Of a stretch of 64,000 bases of DNA, positions 52,658 through 60,902 are shown one piece after another. Origin of the DNA: Streptomyces zagrosensis (GTDB lineage: Bacteria; Actinomycetota; Actinomycetes; Streptomycetales; Streptomycetaceae); assembly GCF_014203645.1 (NCBI RefSeq), contig NZ_JACHJL010000022.1:62001-126000 (forward strand). Direction: 5' to 3'. The stretch's first letter is position 1. Every line of letters begins with the position of its first letter. Both the position numbers and the translations under genes were made by a program. The notes beneath the pieces were generated by a model. The model did no database searches. It was not told where the DNA came from and was given only the letters and a program-made list of their open reading frames with translations.

Positions 52658-53934
52658 CGACGGCCGCAGCGCGCGGCGCGCGGGTCATGAGTGCGCGCCG
52701 CGCCGCGTTCGTCCTGGGGTCGCTTGAGGTGTTCGGGCCACTGTCGATGGATCTGTCCATGCCGCTGTTGCCGCAGCTCGCCGAGGACCTGCACACCAAG
52801 GACAGCCTCGCTCAGGCGTCCATGTCGGTGTGCATGCTGGGGCTCGCGCTCGGCCAGCTCGTGACGGGCCCGCTCAGCGACCGGATGGGCAGGCGGCGCC
52901 CGCTCCTGTGGGGCGTCGCGCTGTTCACCGTGTTCTCGCTGCTGTGCGCGTTCGCCCCTTCGATCGAGATTCTGCTCGTGCTGCGGTTTCTCCAGGGCCT
53001 CGCCGGGTCGGCGGGAATCGTCATCGCGCTGGCCGCCGCCCGGGACATCGCGTCGGGCATTGAGCTCGCGCGGCTGCTCAGCCTCCTCGGTCTCGTAGGA
53101 GCGCTGGCCCCCATCGTGGCGCCGGTCGCCGGCGGGCAGCTCGCCGCCGTGCTGGACTGGCGGGGCCTGTTCGTCGTCCTCGCGGGCATCGGCGTCGCCC
53201 TGCTGGTCGTCTCGGCCACGTTGCTCCCCGAGACCCTGCCGCCCGAGCTGCGGCACGGGGGCAAGTTCGCCGACACCGGCCGGCGGTTCGGCACGGTCCT
53301 ACGCGACCGCCTTTTCGTGTGCTACCTGCTGGTGGGGGCGTGCACCGGCACGGCCTTCTTCACCTATCTGGCGTCCATCAGCTTCGTACTGCAAGACGGC
53401 TTCCACCTCAGCCCCCAGGCGTTCGGTGCCGTCTTCGCGATGAACGCGATCGTCGCGGTGCTCGGATCGCTGTCCAACCGGGCCATCGTGCGCCGGGTCG
53501 GACCCGCGCGCATGTACGTCGTGGGCACGACGGCGACCGCGGTCGCCGCCCTTGGACTGCTTGGTGTGGTCGTCGCCGGGCTCGGCCTGAGCGTCCTGCT
53601 CATCGCTCTCGCGCTGGTGCTGTTTTGCTACGGCGTCATCAGCCCCAACAGCTCGACGCTCGCCCTCGCGGGGCACGGCGAACGCGCCGGAACCGCGGCG
53701 GCCCTACTCGGCATGTCGAGCTTTGCCGTTGGCCCGGTCGTAGCGCCCCTCGTTGCGCTCGGCGGGCAGGCAGAACTGACCATGGCCCTCACCATGGCCA
53801 TCGCCACCGTCATCGCGTGCGTCCTCGTGTGGACCACCGTGCTGCCCCGGCTTCGAGGGTCCAAGGACCCCGCGCCCCCCAGTGAGCACCGTGCAGGCGG
53901 CGCCGGGGTGCACCACGACGATGCCCTGCACTGA
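52654..53934 (+). CDS. MFS transporter, Bcr/CflA drug-resistance type
   Basis: 426 residues, GTG start overlapping the esterase stop. Twelve membrane segments; LGSLEVFGPLSMDLSMPLLP opens the protein as in Bcr/CflA exporters, motif A is GPLSDRMGRRRPLLWGV, and motif C-like GLVGALAPIVAPVAGGQLA follows. The His/Asp-rich C-terminus (GVHHDDALH) is unusual and could bind metal. It may export a toxic intermediate or import the substrate. Confidence 0.9.
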   Translation: MTTAAARGARVMSARRAAFVLGSLEVFGPLSMDLSMPLLPQLAEDLHTKDSLAQASMSVCMLGLALGQLVTGPLSDRMGRRRPLLWGVALFTVFSLLCAFAPSIEILLVLRFLQGLAGSAGIVIALAAARDIASGIELARLLSLLGLVGALAPIVAPVAGGQLAAVLDWRGLFVVLAGIGVALLVVSATLLPETLPPELRHGGKFADTGRRFGTVLRDRLFVCYLLVGACTGTAFFTYLASISFVLQDGFHLSPQAFGAVFAMNAIVAVLGSLSNRAIVRRVGPARMYVVGTTATAVAALGLLGVVVAGLGLSVLLIALALVLFCYGVISPNSSTLALAGHGERAGTAAALLGMSSFAVGPVVAPLVALGGQAELTMALTMAIATVIACVLVWTTVLPRLRGSKDPAPPSEHRAGGAGVHHDDALH

Positions 53935-54014
53935 TCATTTGACGGGTGCTCGCTGTCGCCCCCGGCAGCCCACCGCCGACCCCGACCGCTGATCTCGACT
54001 GCTGATCCCATCAA

Positions 54015-54045
54015 GCCGCCGCCGGCGATCTTCGCCGGCGGCGGC
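54015..54045. terminator. Perfect 14-bp hairpin between convergent operons
   Basis: GCCGCCGCCGGCGA, loop TCT, then the exact complement. It serves the MFS operon and the minus-strand hpa operon. Confidence 0.85.
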
Positions 54046-54104
54046 CTTCGTACGCGGTCCGACTGCGGGCCGGGTGACGGCCGGAGCCCTCACCCGGTGC
54101 CGCG

Positions 54105-55130
54105 TCAGCCGTCCTGCTTGTTCGGTTCGACGATCCCCAGGCCATCGGCACCGACCTGCACGGCGGACTCGTCGAGTACGGCCTCGGCGACAGGCACGGG
54201 GCGGCCGTCGAGATCAAGGACCGGGGAGGCCTCCTTGTACCACGACTCGATCACCGCGTTGCCCCAAAAGTCGCGGCGGCGGTCGTCGTGGACGTTCCAC
54301 CGGTAGGGCTCGTGGTCGGGGTCGCCGGTGTAGTAGTCGGAGGTGTAGATCTCGACCCGGTGACCGTCGGGGTCGCGCAGATAGAGGTAGAAGGCGTTGG
54401 AGACACCGTGTCGGCCGGGGCCTCGCTCGATGTGGTGCTCCTTGCGCACCGAGCCAAAGAGGTCAGCGGTGCGCAGTACCTGGTGTGACTCGTGGGTGGC
54501 CACTCCCACATGGTGCAGACGGGGCCCCGCGCCTCCGGTGAAGGCGACGTCGTGGACGGTCTGCTTGCGGTACATCCAGGCCGCGTACAACTCGTGTTCG
54601 TCGCCCTCGATGGTCTCGGAGCAACCGAAACCCAGTGCCTCGTAGTGGGCGTAGGCGGCGGGTATGTCGGGGGTGCAGATGTTGAAGTGGTCCAGGCGGG
54701 CTATCTCGGCGCCGCGGCGCAGGTCGTAGCGCTGGATGAGACGCTCGGCACGCTCTATGTCGTGGAAGAACTCCACGGGGAAGCCGAGCGGGTCGATGAC
54801 GCGGACGGCGTCGCCGACTCCGGGGGTGCCGGCGCCTGCGGGCACGCGGCGCACGGGCCGGCCGAGTGCGGTGAAGTAGTGCTCGGCGCGATCGACGTCC
54901 TCGCTGGTGCGGACCCGGTAGGCGAGGTGGTCCAGGGCCGCTATCTCTCCCTTGCGCAGTACGAGGGAGTGGTGGGTGAGCTCGTCGGTCCCGCGCAGAC
55001 ACAGCCGGGACTCGTCCTCGTACTGGATGTGGAAGCCGAGCATGTCGGCCCAAAACCAGCGGGCTTTGGCCAGGTCGGTGACGACCAACTGGGCGTAAGC
55101 GGAGCGGACGACATCAGGAGGTGTGGTCAT
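54105..55130 (-). CDS. hpaD: VOC-type extradiol dioxygenase, 3,4-dihydroxyphenylacetate 2,3-dioxygenase-like
   Basis: 341 residues from ATG 55130, with AGGAGGTG just upstream. Class I extradiol dioxygenase with two modules: residues 10-130 (SAYAQLVVTDLAKARWFWAD and GFPVEFFHD) and residues 140-290, which hold the Fe/Mn ligands His in IARLDHFNICTPDIPAAY, His in LHHVGVATHESHQ and Glu in HRVEIYTSDYY. The C-terminal tail resembles that of the Brevibacterium/Arthrobacter homoprotocatechuate enzymes. Last gene of the operon 59064-54105. It is not homologous to the LigB-type enzyme at 27544. Confidence 0.88.
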   Translation of the reverse strand: MTTPPDVVRSAYAQLVVTDLAKARWFWADMLGFHIQYEDESRLCLRGTDELTHHSLVLRKGEIAALDHLAYRVRTSEDVDRAEHYFTALGRPVRRVPAGAGTPGVGDAVRVIDPLGFPVEFFHDIERAERLIQRYDLRRGAEIARLDHFNICTPDIPAAYAHYEALGFGCSETIEGDEHELYAAWMYRKQTVHDVAFTGGAGPRLHHVGVATHESHQVLRTADLFGSVRKEHHIERGPGRHGVSNAFYLYLRDPDGHRVEIYTSDYYTGDPDHEPYRWNVHDDRRRDFWGNAVIESWYKEASPVLDLDGRPVPVAEAVLDESAVQVGADGLGIVEPNKQDG

Positions 55131-55150
55131 GGGATGTGGCTCCTTGACGA

Positions 55151-56647
55151 TCACGCGCCGAAGCGGGGGGTGTGGGCCTGGCCGAGCATCACGTGGACGA
55201 TTTTCGACTCGGTGTAGAAGTCGATGCTATGCGCACCGCCCTCCCGGCCCAGGCCGGATGACTTGACCCCGCCAAAGGGAGTCCGCAGGTCACGGACGTT
55301 ATGGGAGTTGATCCAGACCATGCCGGACTCGACGGCGTGCGCGACGCGGTGTCCGCGCCGCAGGTCGGAGGTCCACACGTAGGCGGCGAGACCGTACTCG
55401 GTGGCGTTGGCCAGTTCGATGGCCTCGGCCTCGTCGTCGAAGGGCGCGACGGCGACGACCGGCCCGAAGATCTCCTCTTGGAAGATGCGGGCGTCGCGGG
55501 GGACGTCGACGAAGACGGTGGGCTGAAGGTAGTTGCCATCCGGCAGGTGCGCGGGGCGGCTGCCGCCGGCCACCAGCTTTGCCTCCTGCTGTCCGATTTC
55601 GACGTAATTCAGCACGCGCGCGTAGTGCTCGGAGTGCACCAATGCACCGACCTCGGTGGCCGGGTCGGCGGGCAGTCCAACCTTCACGCGTTCGGCGCGC
55701 TCGGCCAGGCGGCGGGTGAATTCCTCGTACACCGGGCGTTGTACGAGGACGCGGGAGCCGGCGGTGCAGCGCTCCCCGTTGAGCGAGAAGACGCCGAAGA
55801 CGACCGAGTCCAGCGCCGCGTCCAGGTCGGCATCGGCGAAGATCACGACCGGGGACTTGCCGCCCAGCTCCATCGACGTGGTCTTCAGATGTTCCGCGGA
55901 ACTGCGGACGATGTGCTTGCCGGTGTCCGTGGAGCCGGTGAAGGAGATCAGCGGCACCCGTGGATGGTCCACCAGGGCCTGGCCGGCCTCCGCACCGATG
56001 CCGTGCACGATGTTGACCACTGCGCACGGCACGCCGGCCGCGTCCAAGATCTCCGGCCACAGGCTCGCGGACAGCGGCGTCCACTCGGCGGGCTTGAGCA
56101 CCAGGGTGCAGCCGGAGGCCAGCGCCGGTGCCAGCTTCCAGCTCTCCAGCATGAACGGCGTGTTCCAGGGGGTGATCAAGCCCGCGACGCCGATGGGGCT
56201 GCGGACGACGTAGTTGATCTGCTCGTCGCCGACTCGAAAGGCCTCCTCACCGAGGGAGACGATGACGTCGGCGAAGTAACGGAAGTTCTCGGCGGCCCGC
56301 CGGGCCTGCCCGCGGGCCTGGGTGATGGGCAGGCCGGAGTCAAAGGTTTCGAAGGCGGCCAGGCGCTCCTCGCGTGCCTCGACCTCGTCGGCGATCCGGT
56401 ACAGGATGCGGGCCCGGTCCCGGTTGCCCAGCTTCGACCAGGCGGGGAAGGCGGCCGAGGCCGCGGTGACGGCGCGGTCCACGTCGTCGCGGTTGCCCGC
56501 CGCTGCGGTGGTGTAGGGAGAGTTGGAGACGGGGTCGCAGACGGGGAATGTGCGGCCGTCTGCGCTGTCGAGAAGCTCGCCGCCGATCCAGTGGCGGATC
56601 TTCTCGGGCAGGTCGCACGGGCGGCCCGCGGTCAGGTTCGTGGACAT
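55151..56647 (-). CDS. hpaE: 5-carboxymethyl-2-hydroxymuconate semialdehyde dehydrogenase, second copy
   Basis: 498 residues from ATG 56647 behind GGGAAGAGA. HpaE-type ALDH: RHWIGGELLDSADG, TPWNTPFMLESWKLAPALAS, FTGSTDTGKHIVRSS, MELGGKSPVVIFADADLDAA, nucleophile Cys in LNGERCTAGSRVLV, EEIFGPVVAVAPF, then NSHNVRDLRTPFGGVKSSGL. It differs clearly from the copy at 28463 and should pair with the dioxygenase 20 bases downstream. Confidence 0.9.
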   Translation of the reverse strand: MSTNLTAGRPCDLPEKIRHWIGGELLDSADGRTFPVCDPVSNSPYTTAAAGNRDDVDRAVTAASAAFPAWSKLGNRDRARILYRIADEVEAREERLAAFETFDSGLPITQARGQARRAAENFRYFADVIVSLGEEAFRVGDEQINYVVRSPIGVAGLITPWNTPFMLESWKLAPALASGCTLVLKPAEWTPLSASLWPEILDAAGVPCAVVNIVHGIGAEAGQALVDHPRVPLISFTGSTDTGKHIVRSSAEHLKTTSMELGGKSPVVIFADADLDAALDSVVFGVFSLNGERCTAGSRVLVQRPVYEEFTRRLAERAERVKVGLPADPATEVGALVHSEHYARVLNYVEIGQQEAKLVAGGSRPAHLPDGNYLQPTVFVDVPRDARIFQEEIFGPVVAVAPFDDEAEAIELANATEYGLAAYVWTSDLRRGHRVAHAVESGMVWINSHNVRDLRTPFGGVKSSGLGREGGAHSIDFYTESKIVHVMLGQAHTPRFGA

Positions 56648-56672
56648 GGTGTCTCTTCCCGTACTCGAAGGG

Positions 56673-57593
56673 TCAGATCTGCTGGGTGAGGTCGTCGCCC
56701 TCGGCGAGCAGCACGCGGATGCGGGCCAGGGCGTCCTTGGAGGGTGATACGAGCGGGGGCCGCACATGTCCCGAGGTGATCCGGCCCTGCTGCTCCAGGA
56801 CCCACTTGACCGGGGCGGGGTTGGTCTCGACGAAGAGCAGGTCAACCAGCGGATGCAGGCGGTAGTGCAGTTCCCGCGCGGCGTCGAACTCGCCAGCCTC
56901 CCACAGCTCGTACATGCGGGCCACGGCGGTCGGCGCCAGGTTGGCCACCGCGGAGACGAAACCGGCCCCGCCGAGCGCGAGCAGCGGCAGGCACAACAGC
57001 TCGATCCCCGACCACACCAGCAGCTCACGGCCGCAGGCGTGCAGCACGCGAGAGAAGTGCTCGAAGTCCTTGGTGGTCTCCTTGACGCCGACGAAGTTGT
57101 CGAAGTCGGTGAACAGCCGCCGCACGGTGTGCGGCGCGATATCGACGGCGGTACGGGAGGGCACGTTGTAGGCGACGAGGGGCAGGTCGGGGAACTCGCG
57201 GGCCACCGTGGCGTACCACTGGTACAGCGCCTCTTGGGTGGGTCGCGCGTAGTACGGGGTGATGACCAAGGCGGCGTCCGCGCCCATGTCCCGGGCCGCC
57301 GATGTGAGCTCAAGCGTCTCGTCCAGCTTGTGCGAGCCGGTGCCTGGCAGGAACGGCACCCGGTCGCCGATCTCGTCCACGGCGGTGCGCATGGCTGCGA
57401 TGCGTTCGGCGACGGTCTGCGCGGACGGCTCGCCGGTCGAGCCTCCCAGCGAGATGCCGTGTGAGCCGGACTCCAACTGCCAGCGGACCAGACCCCGCAG
57501 GCTGTCGTGATCGACCGCGCCGTCCGCGGTGAACGGCGTGACGACGGGGGCGATGGACCCGCGGATGGTGGCGGGGTCGGTGCGGAACTTCAT
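56673..57593 (-). CDS. DapA/NAL-family Schiff-base lyase
   Basis: 306 residues from ATG 57593. TIM-barrel lyase landmarks: IAPVVTPFTADGAVDHDSLR, GGSTGEPSAQTVAERIAAM, catalytic Tyr in VAYNVPSRTAVDIAP, and Schiff-base Lys171 in FVGVKETTKDF. True DapA makes dihydrodipicolinate, but family members in catabolic operons are aldolases or dehydratases on 2-oxo acids. Between hpaE (25 bases) and the FAH-RraA gene (34 bases), it probably handles an oxo-acid from ring cleavage. A housekeeping DapA is unlikely in this place. Confidence 0.88.
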   Translation of the reverse strand: MKFRTDPATIRGSIAPVVTPFTADGAVDHDSLRGLVRWQLESGSHGISLGGSTGEPSAQTVAERIAAMRTAVDEIGDRVPFLPGTGSHKLDETLELTSAARDMGADAALVITPYYARPTQEALYQWYATVAREFPDLPLVAYNVPSRTAVDIAPHTVRRLFTDFDNFVGVKETTKDFEHFSRVLHACGRELLVWSGIELLCLPLLALGGAGFVSAVANLAPTAVARMYELWEAGEFDAARELHYRLHPLVDLLFVETNPAPVKWVLEQQGRITSGHVRPPLVSPSKDALARIRVLLAEGDDLTQQI

Positions 57594-57627
57594 GGGTTGC
57601 TCCGTGGGTGGGTGGGGGCGAGCGGGG

Positions 57628-59064
57628 TCAGGAGTGGGTGCTGCGCCATTGCTGGTAGGTCGGTTGCCAGGCGGAGCCGAGTGGATACAAACCCTCGATC
57701 GGTTCGCCCGCCGCCACCTGTTCGGCGATGAACTGCTCCTGGAGTTCCTGTTCCACGCTGTCGACGATGAGCTCTTCGACCAGGTCCGGGGGGACGACGA
57801 TGACGCCGTCTGCGTCGCCGACGAGGATGTCGCCGGGCTGAACGAGCGCTCCGCCGCAGGCAATTGGGGTGCCGGTGTCCCAGGGGACGTGGCGGCGCCC
57901 CAGGACGGCGGGGTGCTCGGCGGCGTAGTACGTGGGGAGGTTCAAGGCAGCCACCGCGGCGCTGTCCCGCAGGCCACCGTCGGTGACGATGCCGGCCGCG
58001 CCGCGCAGCTGCGCCCGCAGCGCCAAAATGTCACCGATGGTGCCGGACGTGGGGTCACGGCGGGCATCCATGACGAGCACCTGGCCGGGGCGCAGTTCTT
58101 CGACGGCACGCTTTTGCGCGTTCATGCCGTTGCCGAACTTCGCGAAGAGGTCTTCGCGAAGTGGCAGGTAGCGCAGGGTGTGCGCGGTGCCGACGAGCTT
58201 GGCACCGGGCTGGGTGGGGCGTACCCCGTCGATCGTCATGTGCTGCAAGCCGCGCTTGCGCAACTGGGAGCTGAGGGTGGCGGTGGAAAGGCCGCGCAGT
58301 GCCTTGGCAACGTCCGCAGCCAAGGCGGGCTCGGCCGCGCGGGCCGGGCCCCAGGCGTCGGCCCGCAGCGCGGCGTCGGCGCGCGGCATGGCACCCCAGG
58401 TCGCCAGGGTGTGCTCGGCTTCAACCACCGTGTTACGCAGCCGACCGCTGGAGACGCGCTGGTGCGGGCCGCTGACTTCGACCTCCACGGTGTCGCCGGG
58501 TGACACCACTGAGGCGCCGGCCGGGGTCCCGGTGAGGATCACATCGCCGGGCTCCAGGGTGACCAGGCGCGACAGGTCGGCTATCAAAGCGCCGAACGGG
58601 AAGAGCAGCGTGGAGGTGTCGGCGTCCTGGACCAGTTCGCCGTTGACCCAGGTTTGCAGTCGCAGCGCGGCGGGATCGAGCCCGGTGGCGTCCAGCAGCC
58701 GGGGGCCGATGGGAGTGAAGCCATCTGCGCCCTTCGACCGCAGATTGGACCCGCGGTCGGCATGTCGCAGGTCGTACGCGCCGGCGTCGTTGGCCGCCGT
58801 CACCCAGGCGACGTGGCTCCAGCCCTGCTCCGGCGCCACCCGATGGGCCCGGCGGCCGATGACGAGGGCGATCTCTCCCTCGAAGGACATGAGTTCACAG
58901 CCGCTGGGACGAACGAGGACGTCACCGACCCCGGATAGCGAGGAGGGGGGTTTGAGGAAGTAGGACGGCTGGTCGGGGGCGCGCCCGCGTTCCTTGGCTC
59001 GGCAGCGGTAGTTGAGGTGGACGGCGATGATCTTTGACGGCTGGGTTCCCAGCGGATGCGGCAT
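57628..59064 (-). CDS. FAH-family enzyme fused to RraA-type oxo-acid aldolase
   Basis: 478 residues from ATG 59064 behind AGGAGACC. Residues 1-225 are an FAH domain: IIAVHLNYRCRAKERGR, SFEGEIALVIGRRAHRV, RSKGADGFTPIGPRLLD, LTGTPAGASVVSPGDTVEVE. Residues about 255-460 are RraA/HMG-aldolase-like: LRGLSTATLSSQLRKRG, GTIGDILALRAQLRGAAGIV, then TDGGLRD with Asp367 of the catalytic Arg-Asp pair. FAH could isomerise, decarboxylate or hydrate the cleavage product; the RraA part can split a 4-hydroxy-2-oxo acid into pyruvate plus aldehyde, replacing HpaI. First gene of the operon. Confidence 0.9.
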   Translation of the reverse strand: MPHPLGTQPSKIIAVHLNYRCRAKERGRAPDQPSYFLKPPSSLSGVGDVLVRPSGCELMSFEGEIALVIGRRAHRVAPEQGWSHVAWVTAANDAGAYDLRHADRGSNLRSKGADGFTPIGPRLLDATGLDPAALRLQTWVNGELVQDADTSTLLFPFGALIADLSRLVTLEPGDVILTGTPAGASVVSPGDTVEVEVSGPHQRVSSGRLRNTVVEAEHTLATWGAMPRADAALRADAWGPARAAEPALAADVAKALRGLSTATLSSQLRKRGLQHMTIDGVRPTQPGAKLVGTAHTLRYLPLREDLFAKFGNGMNAQKRAVEELRPGQVLVMDARRDPTSGTIGDILALRAQLRGAAGIVTDGGLRDSAAVAALNLPTYYAAEHPAVLGRRHVPWDTGTPIACGGALVQPGDILVGDADGVIVVPPDLVEELIVDSVEQELQEQFIAEQVAAGEPIEGLYPLGSAWQPTYQQWRSTHS

Positions 59065-59202
59065 GGGAGGTCTCCTGGGCGTGAGCGGCGTCAGGCGCTG
59101 GTCGAGGAGGGCGGCGCCGGTCCGTACCGACGTGGCGAGGGTTATGGCACGGATGGCATCGGCCCCTTGTGGGGTACGGGTCGAGCAAAGCCGCGATCTA
59201 GT

Positions 59203-59215
59203 AATCGTATACGAT
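59203..59215. promoter_or_regulatory. Palindromic GntR-type operator, copy A
   Basis: AATCGTATACGAT, containing the perfect 12-bp palindrome ATCGTATACGAT, between the divergent FAH-RraA operon and alpha/beta hydrolase gene. The identical 13-mer occurs at 60861. Confidence 0.75.
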
Positions 59216-59319
59216 ATCATGCATGGCATGAGGGGACATTGATCCGGCCGGCTTCGCGACGGCGAGGCACGGGGCGCAGGCAGGATTGAAGGTCCCCCAA
59301 CAACACTCGATGTGAGGAT

Positions 59320-60069
59320 GTGCGACCGATGCGCAGTCGAACTGGTCTAACTGTCCGTACGTTCGCCCCCGACCAAGCCGCCGCGAGGCCGCCCGTACTC
59401 CTCGTGCACGGCTTCGGTTCCCACGGCAACAGGGACTGGGTCGAAACCGGCATCGCCCGAGCGCTGGCCGCGGCCGGACGCGTGGTGATCGTGCCCGACC
59501 TGCGGGGCCACGGGGACAGCCCGGCGCCCTTGGCTGCCGACGAGGTCGCCGCACCGGCTCACGTCACCGACCTGGTCGCCGTGCTGGACGAGGCGGGCGC
59601 CGACACCTTCGATGTGGTCGGGTACTCGCTGGGCGCCAGGCTCGCCTGGGAGTTGCCGAAGACGGCACCCGGTCGGTTGCGCCGGGCCGTCCTCGGCGGG
59701 CTCAGCCCCGTCGAGCCGTTCGAGGCGGTGGACGTGGCGGCGCTGCACCGCGCGGTCGCCGGCGGCGCCGAGCCCGCCGATCCGTTCACCGCGGCGATCG
59801 CCGGAATGGTACGCGCGCACGGGGCCCGGGCAGCCGGCCTTGCGCTGTGCGTCGAAGGGCTGCGCAGCACGCCCTTCACGCCGCGAACGTGGGCCGGACG
59901 GACGCCGCCCGTCTTCGTCGTCGGGAAGGACGACGCGATGACCCGCGGGATAGAACAGGTCGTCGATCTGCTCGACGGGGCGGAGTTGGTCACGGTCCCC
60001 GGCGACCACCTTGAGGTTCTCGCAGGGGCCGCGTTCCGCCGTACAGTCCTAGAAGTGCTCGCAGGGTGA
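59320..60069 (+). CDS. Alpha/beta hydrolase
   Basis: 249 residues from GTG 59320, with GAGG at good distance; ATG 59329 is an alternative. Oxyanion region VLLVHGFGSHGNRDW, LRGHGDS, nucleophile Ser in DVVGYSLGARLAWELP (GYSLG), acid region VGKDDAM, and catalytic His in VPGDHLEV. It may cleave an ester or a C-C bond. It precedes the GntR gene by 61 bases and is divergent from the hpa operon across operator copy A. Confidence 0.88.
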   Translation: MRPMRSRTGLTVRTFAPDQAAARPPVLLVHGFGSHGNRDWVETGIARALAAAGRVVIVPDLRGHGDSPAPLAADEVAAPAHVTDLVAVLDEAGADTFDVVGYSLGARLAWELPKTAPGRLRRAVLGGLSPVEPFEAVDVAALHRAVAGGAEPADPFTAAIAGMVRAHGARAAGLALCVEGLRSTPFTPRTWAGRTPPVFVVGKDDAMTRGIEQVVDLLDGAELVTVPGDHLEVLAGAAFRRTVLEVLAG

Positions 60070-60130
60070 GCGGACGAGTAGACAGCCGGGGTCGCGATGC
60101 GGCCGGCCGGACCGGGGCAGGGGAACATCG

Positions 60131-60805
60131 ATGAGTACCACGGAGAAACAGACCTCCGACAAGGGGTCAAAGGCCGAGCTCAGTTACGATCTGCTGCGCT
60201 CGCGCATCCTCGACGGGACCTACGGGCCGGGCTACCGGCTGGTCCTCAGTCAGCTCGCACGAGAGATCGGCGTCAGCACGATCCCCCTGCGCGAGGCCCT
60301 GCGCCGGCTACAGTCCGACGGGCTGGTCGAGGTCGTGCGCAATATCGGCGCACGGGTGGCGGTCTTCGACGCCACCCAGGTGGAGCACTCGCTCCAAGTT
60401 CTGGCCCGCCTGGAGGGGTACGCGACCGCGATCTGCGCGCCCCACATGACGGCGAAGCACATCGAGCGTTCTCGTAAGGTCAACGCCCGCATGACCAGGG
60501 CGCTGGAGGACTTCGACCCGATGTCCTTCACCGCCCTCAATCGAGAGTTCCACTTCTCCCTGTACGAGCACTGTCCGGACGCACATCTGGTCTCCCTCCT
60601 GGAGGCGGAGTGGGCACGGCTGGATCACATGCGCCGCTCGACCTTCAGCCATGTCCCCGGGCGGGCCCGTCGCTCCGTCGCGGAGCATGAGCGGTTGCTG
60701 GAACTGATCGAGACGGGCGCGCAGAACCAGGAGATCGAGCGGGTTGCCTGCGGCCACAAGATCGCTACCGCTGACGCGTTGCGCCAGGCGCGGGGCGCAT
60801 CGTAG
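60131..60805 (+). CDS. GntR-family regulator, FadR/VanR (FCD) subfamily
   Basis: 224 residues. Winged helix at about residues 16-78 (SYDLLRSRILDGTYGPGYRL, LSQLAREIGVSTIPLREALR, RLQSDGLVEVVRNIGARVAV). FCD helical domain after that, with ligand/metal residues in NREFHFSLYEHCPD and ARRSVAEHERLLELIETG. FCD regulators bind carboxylic acids and repress catabolic genes. The two identical 13-mers at 59203 and 60861 flank the alpha/beta hydrolase-GntR unit and have the GT-N2-AC core of FadR-type sites, so this is the natural candidate regulator of both neighbouring operons. Confidence 0.92.
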   Translation: MSTTEKQTSDKGSKAELSYDLLRSRILDGTYGPGYRLVLSQLAREIGVSTIPLREALRRLQSDGLVEVVRNIGARVAVFDATQVEHSLQVLARLEGYATAICAPHMTAKHIERSRKVNARMTRALEDFDPMSFTALNREFHFSLYEHCPDAHLVSLLEAEWARLDHMRRSTFSHVPGRARRSVAEHERLLELIETGAQNQEIERVACGHKIATADALRQARGAS

Positions 60806-60860
60806 GTCGGCCGCAACGCCAGGCCCGCGGCCCGGGCCGGGCACGCGCCACTACCCGCCA

Positions 60861-60873
60861 AATCGTATACGAT
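60861..60873. promoter_or_regulatory. Palindromic GntR-type operator, copy B
   Basis: AATCGTATACGAT, identical to 59203-59215, 30 bases before the first phosphotriesterase-family start and after the GntR stop. Confidence 0.75.
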
Positions 60874-60902
60874 GAGGTATCTCGCCTGTTACATTGGGCC
60901 GC

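Noticed and set aside
60078..60083. Single GTAGAC core upstream of the GntR gene
   Set aside because: It lacks the flanking symmetry of the other sites; a six-base core is expected often by chance.
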